DNA of 64,000 nt, taken from assembly GCF_000143845.1 (NCBI RefSeq), contig NC_014363.1, forward strand, positions 1,721,186 through 1,785,185, written 5' to 3'. The notes under the pieces are model-generated. The model was not told where the DNA came from and searched no databases. It saw nothing but the letters and a program-made list of their open reading frames with translations. A program made the position numbers and the translations under genes. This DNA is from Olsenella uli DSM 7084 (GTDB taxonomy: Bacteria; Actinomycetota; Coriobacteriia; Coriobacteriales; Atopobiaceae). Below are positions 17,282 to 24,723 of this stretch, piece by piece (within the stretch, counting starts at the first letter, position 1; each line of letters opens with the position of its first letter).

Positions 17282-18109
17282 TCAGCCGCATGTACTGGAA
17301 AAGGACGGAATCATGGCGAAGATGAGACCACCAGCACCAGCACCAGCGAGCCCACCAGCACCAGCAGCGATTAATGCCTCTACTATCTCTCCACCAAAAA
17401 CCGAGATCACGACTATGGCAGCCGCAAGTGCCGTGTTGACGTGTGCGTCTGTTTGATCATGCGTTACAACGCCATTGTCATCAGTCGTGTTGTGAGACAA
17501 TCGAACGCCGCTTTGGGGGATACCCGCCGAGACACCAAGTCCCCAGTTGTTATCAGACTTCCCGCCTTGAGCGTCGAGGTCGAGAGACAGACCATACTGA
17601 CCCATCCCGAGCTTGGCACTTATGCCAACCGTATACCCGCCGTAGTTTCCTCCCCCCAGAGACACCGTCAAGCCGTTGTTCCAGCCTATGCTGACGACCC
17701 CCGGTATCCTTATGCCGCCTCCAGTGACCTTACCGTCGGTGATGTTCGTGTAGAGCCACCTGTCGCCCCCGGTGGAGACGGTCTTCGTCTGCGATGGCGT
17801 GATGCCCCACCAGCTACCCATGCAGCTTCCAGGTATGGTGGTCGTGGTGACCGAAGTCGCCGCGTGGTCATTCCACCACTTGCCCACGTCGTTTGCCCGG
17901 TCGCCGATCCACTTGCCCACGTCAGGCCAGCCGCCGTCGACGTCCACGAGGTTCACGGGGTCGCCGAAGCAGCACGCCCAGCGGTTGAGGGTGCGGGGCG
18001 AGGTCGCGTGGCCCCGCCTCGGGTCGGGCGCGAGCGACATAGAGTCGGCCACCGACAACACCTTCTGGTCCGCCTGGATCCTCGCTATGTCAGCGCATCT
18101 GCAGGCTAT
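17282..18109 (-). pseudogene. Orphan Rhs C-terminal tip fused to a helper-gene 5' end
   Basis: The frame starts after AGAAGGAG with ATA-GCC-TGC, encoding ACRCADI, the same residues as the helper at 29878-30237 (MACRCADI) but with ATA in place of ATG. About 18 helper-like residues follow, and the frame then joins the Rhs core end (PDPRRGHATSPRTLNRW, GDPVNLVDVDGG). The core DNA 17930-18030 is nearly identical to 25360-25460. After the core a different tip follows: Gly/Ser-rich beta-like sequence, then an Ala/Gly hydrophobic C-terminus. Internal GTG (18061) and ATG (18040) starts exist. The tip has lower GC than its surroundings. It is probably silent and could serve as a donor for recombination into the full Rhs gene. 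Confidence 0.72.
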
Positions 18110-18190
18110 CCAATCATCTCCTTCTGACGACGTTGGCGAAAGGCGATGGGCCGTTGGCCCTCTGGGAACGCCGGGGATGCCCGTCGCCGC

Positions 18191-18553
18191 TCACTCCCAG
18201 ACACTGGGCTCACCCGTCTCCACGGGCCCGGCGCGCCGCGCGCGCCCCCTGGCGTCCGCGAGGGCCCCCTCGAGGCGCGACTCCTCGCGGGCCTGGCCGG
18301 CCTCCAGGGCGTCGTACGCCGCCCCCGCTTCGTCGGCCGCCGCGGCGAGCATGCCGAGCGACTCCTCCACGCGGCGGTTGCCGGGGTTGAGGGAGAGGTA
18401 CTCGAGCATCCCGGCACGGCGCGACGCGACCTCCCCCTCGGCCCGCAGCCGGGCCGCACGGGCGCGCAGGCGCGCCTCGGCGAGGTCGTCCATCAGACGC
18501 TCGACCTCGCGCACGCCCGGCCTATCGGCGTCGCCACAGCAGCCCGCACTCAT
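18191..18553 (-). CDS. YwqH/DUF5082-like small helical protein
   Basis: A 120-residue, almost entirely helical protein beginning MSAGCCGDADRPG, with a Cys pair near the N-terminus as in the helper at 29878. The long charged helices (VERLMDDLAEARLRARAARL) fit the DUF5082/YwqH type of T7SS toxin partner. The ATG overlaps the stop of the preceding WXG-like gene (ATGA), so the two are coupled. Such partners normally bind the N-terminal helical domain of an LXG/Rhs toxin. The cognate toxin here survives only as the orphan tip downstream. Confidence 0.65.
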   Translation of the reverse strand: MSAGCCGDADRPGVREVERLMDDLAEARLRARAARLRAEGEVASRRAGMLEYLSLNPGNRRVEESLGMLAAAADEAGAAYDALEAGQAREESRLEGALADARGRARRAGPVETGEPSVWE

Positions 18554-18888
18554 TCGCGCCTCCCCCCGACGAGGCCCCAGCTCGCCGCCGACGAGGCATC
18601 GGCGGCGCCCAGAGCCGCGTCGGCCTCCGCTATGGCCCCCGAGAGGTCGCTCACCAGCCCCCTCCACGCGCTCAGGCCCGCCGCTATGCCCGCGGAGGCG
18701 TCGTCGTGCGGGCCCGCCCCCTGCGCGTCGCTCGTCCCCGAGATGGCCCTGCTCCTGTACGTGCAGTAGCCGTCGAGGCCCTTGCGCATCTCCCACGCCT
18801 CCTGGCTCGCCGCGGCGCTCAGGCTCCTGATCCTCCCTCCCCCGACTCCTCCGGGGTCCCCGCTGGGCGCGCTCGTCGTCGATGACAT
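18550..18888 (-). CDS. WXG100/YwqI-like small protein
   Basis: A 112-residue protein with a helical hairpin pattern. The first half has SAAASQEAWEMRKGLDGYC, and the second SAWRGLVSDLSGAIAEADAAL. Length and the helix-W-x-G-like turn region fit the YwqI/DUF5344 class of WXG-like helper proteins in LXG toxin operons. The ATG at 18888 follows AGGAG. It overlaps the next gene by 4 nt. The exact family is uncertain. Confidence 0.6.
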   Translation of the reverse strand: MSSTTSAPSGDPGGVGGGRIRSLSAAASQEAWEMRKGLDGYCTYRSRAISGTSDAQGAGPHDDASAGIAAGLSAWRGLVSDLSGAIAEADAALGAADASSAASWGLVGGRRE

Positions 18889-18949
18889 CAGTGACAGCTC
18901 CTCTCGTGCCTGCGTCTCCCACTCCGTGCGGCGGCCTCGCGGCCGCCCG

Positions 18950-19486
18950 TCACTCCCCCCGCGCCCACCTCTCGCCGCGCTCGCGCGCCCAGCGGACCGA
19001 CGGGACGGAGCACGCTATTTCGGCCTCGGTCTCCCCGGCCTCCAGCCTGCGCGCCCACTCGCCGGACTCCCTGAGCCCGCGCAGGGACGCCGACACGACC
19101 GAGGGGTCAGCCCCGTCGAGGACGCCCAGGTCGAGCTCCCTCCTGGTCTCCCCGGGCAGGCGCGGCCCGACGGAGACCCTCACCCTCGTGGACGAGGAGA
19201 ATATCCCGCTCTCGCTCGTGTAGGCGACGCCGGGGACGGAGGGGGCGGGGTCGTGGCGCTGGCCGCCGGGGCGCTCCCACGAGGCGACCCTATCGCGCCC
19301 CCAGCCGGAGGCGGCGAGCACCTCCACGGGAAGCGACAGGAGCGACAGGACGACCGCCGCGAGGACGAGCGCCGCCTCGGCGGTGCCCTGCGCACGCACG
19401 AGCCCCGACAATATCCACGCGACCACCGCCACCGAGACCGCCCTGCCCAGCGCCCTGCGCAGGGACGCCCTTGTACGTCTATCCAC
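18950..19486 (-). CDS. Membrane protein of unknown function
   Basis: A 178-residue protein with two N-terminal membrane segments (VSVAVVAWILSGLV and AALVLAAVVLSLLSLPVEVLA), then an exported or cytoplasmic domain ending in a charged tail. The start is the GTG at 19486, 5 nt after GGGAGGG; it overlaps the upstream gene end by 8 nt. It is the third of a tightly coupled set (20614-18950). I do not recognise it. The set may be structural or immunity genes of a second, partly deleted T7SS effector module. Confidence 0.62.
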   Translation of the reverse strand: MDRRTRASLRRALGRAVSVAVVAWILSGLVRAQGTAEAALVLAAVVLSLLSLPVEVLAASGWGRDRVASWERPGGQRHDPAPSVPGVAYTSESGIFSSSTRVRVSVGPRLPGETRRELDLGVLDGADPSVVSASLRGLRESGEWARRLEAGETEAEIACSVPSVRWARERGERWARGE

Positions 19487-19904
19487 GATGCCCTCCCAAG
19501 CACACGGATTCCAACACCGACCGCACGGCGCGGGCGGCGGAGCCGCCGGAGCCGGCCTCCACCCTGCCGAAGAGGACCAGGAGCCCCCCGGGGACCGGGG
19601 CCACCTGCGCCATGCCGCGGGCACCGCCTGGCAGCGAGCACCCGGCGGAGACGCCCGACATGCCGTCGGCGTCCGGGCCAAGCGCGCGCTCCCACCCGAC
19701 CCCGTCGGCCTGCGAGCCGATGGCCGCCTCGAGGCAGGCGAGGAGCTCGGGCGGCGTCACGCGGGCCGTCGAGAGGGAGGCCGCCACCGACCAGCCCTCC
19801 CCCGACACGACCACGCCCTCGCCGGCGCCGGCCGGCAGCGGGCGCGCGGTCGCGCCGTCCGGGACCGCGAGCCCCGCGCCGCCGAGCCCGACCGTCCCGC
19901 TCAC
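19479..19904 (-). CDS. Unknown 141-residue protein in T7SS module
   Basis: Begins with GTG (MSGTVGLGGAGLAVP) overlapping the upstream stop as GTGA. It has no signal peptide or membrane segment. The residue pattern (short strands, then the helix PELLACLEAAIGSQADG and a closing helix AARAVRSVLESVCLGG) suggests a small alpha/beta domain. The middle segment VAPVPGGLLVLFGRVE resembles lipoprotein-sorting or secretion-chaperone folds only loosely. No family is assigned. It is translationally coupled to genes on both sides. Confidence 0.58.
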   Translation of the reverse strand: MSGTVGLGGAGLAVPDGATARPLPAGAGEGVVVSGEGWSVAASLSTARVTPPELLACLEAAIGSQADGVGWERALGPDADGMSGVSAGCSLPGGARGMAQVAPVPGGLLVLFGRVEAGSGGSAARAVRSVLESVCLGGHRG

Positions 19905-20614
19905 GATCCCTCCTCCTCCCCGACCCAGGTGGAACCCATGCTCCAGCCCAGGTACGAATCCTGGTCGAAGTGGCCCATCACCTCGCCGGTGGTCCCGTCC
20001 ACGAGGTCGACGGAGAGCGAGAAGCCCTCGCCGCCGGTGGCCTCGACCTGCAGGTCGGCCGCCCCGGGGAACGCGCGGGAGATACCGTAGGCGAGGTCCT
20101 GCCTGTTCGCCCCCTCGCCGACTGTGAGCGTGACCGAGCGGAAGTCGCCCGACACCTCCAGGGCGATGCCCCTCCCGGCGAGCCACTCCCTGGCCGAGTC
20201 CAGCTCCCCGGAGACCCTGCGGACGTTCTCCTCCGACTGCGCCTGCGTCTGCCAGATGTCCACCGTGCCGTCCCCGTTGGCGTACGCGGCCTCGCAGACC
20301 CTGGGCGAGCCCTCGAGGAGGTCGCGGGCGTAGGCCTGGGCGCTGGCGACGCTGCCGCCCGTGAGCACCCCGGGGAGCCTCACCTGCCTCGTGCCCTCCG
20401 GCGCCACGCGTTCCGGCTCGGGGACGATGCCGGATCCGCCGTCGCCTCCGGGCGACGTCCCGCCGCCCTGCCCGGCGGCCTGGCCCTGCTCCTGCCCCTG
20501 CTCCCGGCCGCCCGTCCCGGCCGGGGCCAGGGCGAGCCACGCCCCCGCCGCCACGGCGGCGGCGAGCAGCGCGGCCAGCGCGAGCGGCCCGTGCCTCCCC
20601 ATGAGGTCCCTCAT
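19901..20614 (-). CDS. Exported/anchored protein of unknown function
   Basis: A 237-residue protein with an N-terminal membrane anchor or signal (LALAALLAAAVAAGAWLAL). A Gly/Gln low-complexity spacer of about 35 residues (GQEQGQAAGQGGG) follows, then a folded alpha/beta domain of about 170 residues. The ATG at 20614 follows GGGAGG by 6 nt. It is the first gene of the coupled trio with 19479 and 18950. It may be an envelope component of the accessory T7SS module. No recognised domain. Confidence 0.62.
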   Translation of the reverse strand: MRDLMGRHGPLALAALLAAAVAAGAWLALAPAGTGGREQGQEQGQAAGQGGGTSPGGDGGSGIVPEPERVAPEGTRQVRLPGVLTGGSVASAQAYARDLLEGSPRVCEAAYANGDGTVDIWQTQAQSEENVRRVSGELDSAREWLAGRGIALEVSGDFRSVTLTVGEGANRQDLAYGISRAFPGAADLQVEATGGEGFSLSVDLVDGTTGEVMGHFDQDSYLGWSMGSTWVGEEEGS

Positions 20615-20688
20615 CTTGACCCTCCCTGTCCTGGCGTCCCGTCGTACTTGTGACCCCCTTGCCCTGGCGTCCCGTCGCGCGCCCCCGG

Positions 20689-21588
20689 CTAGGGGGCGAG
20701 GGCCCCCGCGAGCGCGCCGGGCGGCCCGGCGAGCGCGAAGCCCGCCAGGGCCTTCAGCGCCTTGTAGGCCACGACGCCCACGACGACGGTGCCTCCCACT
20801 ACCACCGCGCCCTCACCGACCTCCTGGGCGTCGGGCAGCCGCACCGCGTTCGTGTGCGTGGACGGCGCGGGGGACGTCGAGGCGGACGGCATGAGCACGC
20901 CGTCGAGCCGCACGCCCGTAACAGGGTCCTTTACGCCCCACTCCAGCGTCTCCGTGTCCGTCACGGAGGCAGAGGCCGCCCCGACGTCCTTTGAGACCGT
21001 GGCCGTTGCCCTTACCGCGCTGTAGCCACCTACCGGCTGCCACGCAAGAAGCACCTGGGACTCTCCTTCTATCCCATCGCCCGCAGGACCCTTAATCCCA
21101 ACTCCCGCCCACGTTTTCTTACCATCACTAACAAGAACGGGTCCAACTGAATCATCTCCAGTCAAATCAAACGTAAGCGACCCGGGCACCAGCCTCCCAT
21201 GGGAGTCCTTCCGGACCTCGGTCGAGAGCGGGGCGTCCCCGCTGCGGAGCGCGGCGTACCCCACGCCCATCGACGAGAGAGCCCTCCTGCGGCGCTCGAC
21301 CTCGCCCTCCAGCATGTCAAGGAGGCGCGCGACCTTCTCGTCCTCGCCCGATAGGGCCACGTCGCCCACCTGGGGCAGGGGCGAGAGCAGGCCGAGCAGC
21401 TCGGAGCCCAGGTCGATCGCGTAGATGCCGAGCTCGTCGGCGCCGTGGTCGCACGCGAGGGAGTAGACGACGGTGCCGAGGAACCCCTCCGCCCCCGACC
21501 CCACGGCCCCGTAGACCACGGCGTTGCCCTCCCTCGAGAGCGGAAGCGTCAGCGGGCGCTTCCCCTGGCGGGCCGGTCGACGGCGCGC
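20689..21588 (-). pseudogene. Truncated essC fragment fused to a tip-like tail
   Basis: The frame opens right after an upstream stop with RPARQGKRPLTLPLSREGN, which is the inter-domain segment of EssC; the DNA over about 55 bp matches 31690-31745. It continues as a second EssC ATPase domain of a different allele (GSGAEGFLGTVVYSLAC, IYAIDLGSELLGLL, then PQVGDVALSGEDEKVARLL). That homology stops near 21225. The remaining 180 residues are unrelated, include an AT-richer stretch (21050-21185) and end in a hydrophobic Gly/Val/Ala segment (VVVGGTVVVGVVAY) like the Rhs tips. The only plausible internal start is the GTG at 21519. Confidence 0.7.
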
Positions 21589-22948
21589 TCACTCGGCGCT
21601 ACGCGCGGGCACGAGCCCGTCGTCGCCCGGGCGCCCGAGGTCCTTGAACGCGGGCGCCAGGGCCCAGGAGCCGGAGGCGTCCACGAGGCCCCAGAGGCCG
21701 CCCTCCGGGTCGCGGGCGAGCGCGAGGCCGGGCGCGAGGTCGGCCAGCCAGGAGTAGGAGGGGGCCACCGCCCACTCCCCCGTCGAGGCGTCGGCCGCGC
21801 CCCAGAGGCCGCCCTCGGGGTCGGCGACGGAGACCAGGCCGGGGCCGAGGCCGCCCAGGGGAATGGGGTAGCGGTCGTCGCCGCCAACGTCCCACCGGGG
21901 CTCCACCACCCACGAGCCGTCCCCCGGCGAGGCGGTCCCCCACAGGCCGCTCTCGGGGTCACGGGCGAGCATCGGGCCCGCGGAGGGGGGGGGCGGGGAA
22001 GGACACGCGGGCCGACCACCGCGGGGAGACCTCCCAGCCGGAAAGGTCGCCGGAGAGGGTGCCCCACAGGCCGCTCTCGGGGTCCTCGGCGAGCCAGAGG
22101 TCGGCGTCGGCGAGGCGGTCCACGCCGCCGTAGGCCGCCGGGACCGCCACCGAGCCGTCCTGCGCGAGCGCGCCCCAGAGCCCGCCCTCCTCGAAGCCCG
22201 CGAAGAGGCCGCCGTGGCCCGCGACGAAGCGCTCCATGCCGTCGTAGCGGGGCCCCACGACCCAGGAGCCCGAGGCGTCGGCGACGCCCCAGCTCCCCTT
22301 GAAGTGGCCGGAGGATGCGGAGGCCACCAGGAGGCCCGCCTCGTTCGGCTCGTCGTAGAGGCGGTCCATGACCTCGCCCCTGAAGCTCGGGGCCATGAGC
22401 CACGAGCCGTCCAGGGAGAGCGCGCCCCAGCCGCCCTCCGACGCGCGGGCGAAGGCGTAGGGCTCGCCGAACAGGGCGTCGGCCGGGCGGAAGGGGCACG
22501 CGTCCTCGAACGTCTCCTCCCCCGCGGGGGCGAGCCTGCGTCCGTCCGTGCCGTAGTAGGCGAGGGCCTTCGAGTGGCCCTCCCAGTCCGCGTCGACCGC
22601 GAAGGCGCCCTGGGAGAGGGCGCAACCGTAGTCGCCGGCGATGGGGTCGAACGCCATCTCGCCGTCCCGCCCGAGCAGCCCCACGAGGGGCGGGTCGGCC
22701 TCGGTGGCGCCGGCCGGGTCGCCGTGCTGGACCAGCGAGAGGCCGCCCACGGACCCCCTTGCCTTGTGCCAGCGCGGGGGCCGGGCCCACGCGCCGGACA
22801 TGTCCGCGAAGCCCCAGAGCCCCTCGGTGGATTCCGGCTCCCCCTCCCAGGGGTGCCCCCGGCCCCCCTGCGGCCCGCAGCCGGAGAGGACCGCCGCGCC
22901 GGCCAGGGCCGCCGCCCCCAGGAGCTGCCTCCTCGTCAGTGCGCGCAT
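21589..22948 (-). pseudogene. WG-repeat lipoprotein, frameshifted at a C9 tract
   Basis: The ATG at 22948 follows GGGAGG and begins a lipoprotein signal (RRQLLGAAALAGAAVLSGC; lipobox LSGC). About ten WG-type repeats (GLWGxxDxSGxW spacing) follow, likely forming beta-propeller-like folds outside the membrane. On the coding strand a run of nine C (21985-21993) shifts the frame into an early stop at 21959. Removing one C restores a continuous frame to 21589 through further WG repeats, about 450 residues in total. The cause may be a fixed mutation, slippage-based phase variation or a sequencing error. Role unknown; it sits after immunity-like genes. Confidence 0.75.
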
Positions 22949-22959
22949 GCCTGCCTCCC

Positions 22960-23220
22960 TACTCCTTGCGCTCCGTGATCGTGCAGCCGGAGCTGTATGC
23001 CTCGTATCTCGTCGTCGATTCGCCCACCGAGACCGAGTTTCCATCTCGATCCCAGACCAACGACTTATCGGGCAGCTCGTCGTCGAGCCACTCCATGAAC
23101 CCGTCGGGGGCACCGCTAGTATGGCACCTCGCCGATCATGGCGCACCACTCAGCGCCGTCGGGCGCAGCCGCGGCGGCCCCGACCGTCCAGTGGGTGGGG
23201 CCCAACGGGGGCACTACCAT
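22960..23220 (-). pseudogene. Small broken gene (about 86 residues if repaired)
   Basis: The ATG at 23220 overlaps the preceding stop (ATGGTAG, as at 16143). It reads THWTVGAAAAAPDG and CAMIGEVPY, then stops. In the adjacent frame the sequence continues SGAPDGFMEWLDDELPDKSL to GCTITERKE and stops at 22960, just before the lipoprotein ribosome site. The two halves look like one small cytoplasmic protein split by a frameshift near 23116. No family is recognised. It could be a decayed immunity gene. Confidence 0.45.
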
Positions 23221-23834
23221 CTCACGACCCCGAGGGCCACGAGGACGTTGAGGGCGATCGTGGCTGCCGCCAGTGCCAGGATGACGACGAGAAACGCCTT
23301 CCCGAACGCCGCTAGGGCGCGACGCAGGCCCCAGGGCCTGCCCGTGAGCGCGCCGGCGCCGAGGACGGCGGGGTGCGGGTCGACCGCAGGGGTCTTCGCG
23401 AGAGAGGCGCAGAGCTCGACCGTAGGTGCCTCCGCCCCCGAGGAAAGCAGCGGGAGGCCCTCGGCGGCAATCGCCCCGGCTCGGACGGACGGCGCGGCCA
23501 TCGACGTACCGGCGAGCAGGAGCAGCCCCTCCTCACGATCGCCCTCGAGCGTGCGCCGGGCGCGACCCGGCACGAAGCGGGTGAGCGCGTCGCTGAACAG
23601 CGCCGCGTACGCCACCGCGGCCTCCCCGTCGCCGAGCCTGGCGGAGACGTCGGCCAAGAGCATGCACAGCGATGCACCGTAGGGGGACCTGCCCGGGCGG
23701 CGCCTCCCCGCAAGGGACTCCCCCAGCCTCCTTCGCGCGACTGCAGCGTCAGCCAGCCTGCCGACCTCCACGAGGGCCACGGCCCACCTCTGCATGAGGA
23801 CCGCCTCGACCCGGGTGTAGCCGCACCGCGGCAT
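23214..23834 (-). pseudogene. 5'-truncated paralog of the helical membrane protein
   Basis: A 206-residue frame similar to residues ~100-369 of the protein at 16137-17246, including the conserved C-terminal membrane segment (AFLVVILALAAATIALN) and the ending GVVRW. The N-terminal membrane segments are missing, and about 50 residues in the middle are deleted. The first ATG (23834) has no convincing ribosome site. Upstream of it the frame runs into the neighbouring gene's 3' end. It is probably a decaying copy, though translation by coupling to the upstream gene (22-nt gap) is possible. Confidence 0.6.
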
Positions 23835-24575
23835 CCGGATGCCCAGGCCGAGCTCGTCACCCCTCGCCGCCCACGCGCACGCCCAGGCCGTCTATGACCT
23901 GCCGGAGGGTGAAGTCCGAGGGGTCCACGCCGGCGGCGGAGAACAGGGCCCGCACGTCCATGCCCTCGTAGCACCAGACGTAGCAGGTCCCCCCTTCGCA
24001 GGGCACCTCCCGCACCCACGTGGGGGAGGCGCCCCCGACGGTCAGGTCGCGCACGGCCGGGTCGACGGACACGCCGAACGCGACGGGGCGACCCGACGTG
24101 AGGCAGGCCGCGAGGGCGTCGGCGACGACCTCGGCCGTGGTGTAGTCGTACAGGGGCTCGAGCGGGCCCGACCTCTCGCCGGGCCTCGCCACGCTCGCGC
24201 CCCAGAGGCCAGTGGCGGCGTAGCGCCCGCCCACGCGGGCGTACGTGACCATGCGGACCGCCGGGCACTTGGGCGACCCCGAGGGCTGGACCACGAGCGC
24301 CTCGCCCGCGTCGGGGAAGTCCTCGACCACCTCGACGTCCGGGTCGCCCTCCGCGTAGGCGGAGGCCGCCTCGCCTATCGTGTCGCGCCACCCCGCGTCG
24401 TCCGGCACGACCGTGGCGTCCCCGAGCGCCGCATCGGACCTCTCCCCCACGGACTGGGGCAGGTCGGCCGGGGAGGACGGGACGAAGGCGCAGGAGTACA
24501 CGCATCCGCCCACTACCAGGGCGGGGATGGTGACGGCGACGATGGCCGCGATGGCGAGGGCGGCGCGCAGCCGAC
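23702..24575. repeat. Right copy of the 874-bp duplication
   Basis: See the left copy at 15212-16085 (offset 8,490). The left boundary falls inside the truncated helical-protein gene; the right boundary falls just inside the N-terminus of the membrane-anchored protein gene. Same orientation as the left copy. Confidence 0.9.
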
Positions 24576-24636
24576 GCCGCGGGCCCCTCGCGGCCCCCTG
24601 CCTCGTTCCGCCGCCCATCTGCATACGTCCCCCCAT
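23857..24636 (-). CDS. Membrane-anchored protein, right copy; candidate Rhs immunity
   Basis: A 259-residue protein, identical from residue ~22 to the left copy at 15367-16143. Only the cytoplasmic N-terminus (MGGRMQMGGGTRQG) differs. One membrane segment is followed by an external domain with a CEGGTCYVWC motif. The ATG at 24636 follows GAGGAGGG. It is the first gene downstream of the complete Rhs toxin (87-bp gap), the usual place for the immunity gene. The Rhs tip ends in hydrophobic segments, so an envelope-located immunity protein would make sense. This role is inferred from position only. Confidence 0.72.
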   Translation of the reverse strand: MGGRMQMGGGTRQGAARGPRRRLRAALAIAAIVAVTIPALVVGGCVYSCAFVPSSPADLPQSVGERSDAALGDATVVPDDAGWRDTIGEAASAYAEGDPDVEVVEDFPDAGEALVVQPSGSPKCPAVRMVTYARVGGRYAATGLWGASVARPGERSGPLEPLYDYTTAEVVADALAACLTSGRPVAFGVSVDPAVRDLTVGGASPTWVREVPCEGGTCYVWCYEGMDVRALFSAAGVDPSDFTLRQVIDGLGVRVGGEG

Positions 24637-24723
24637 GGGACCCTCCTCTCAGGTACGGCGCACATGACACAGAGGATGCGTCCTGAGGCCGTCTGGCATT
24701 CCAACACAATGGCAGAGCACAGC

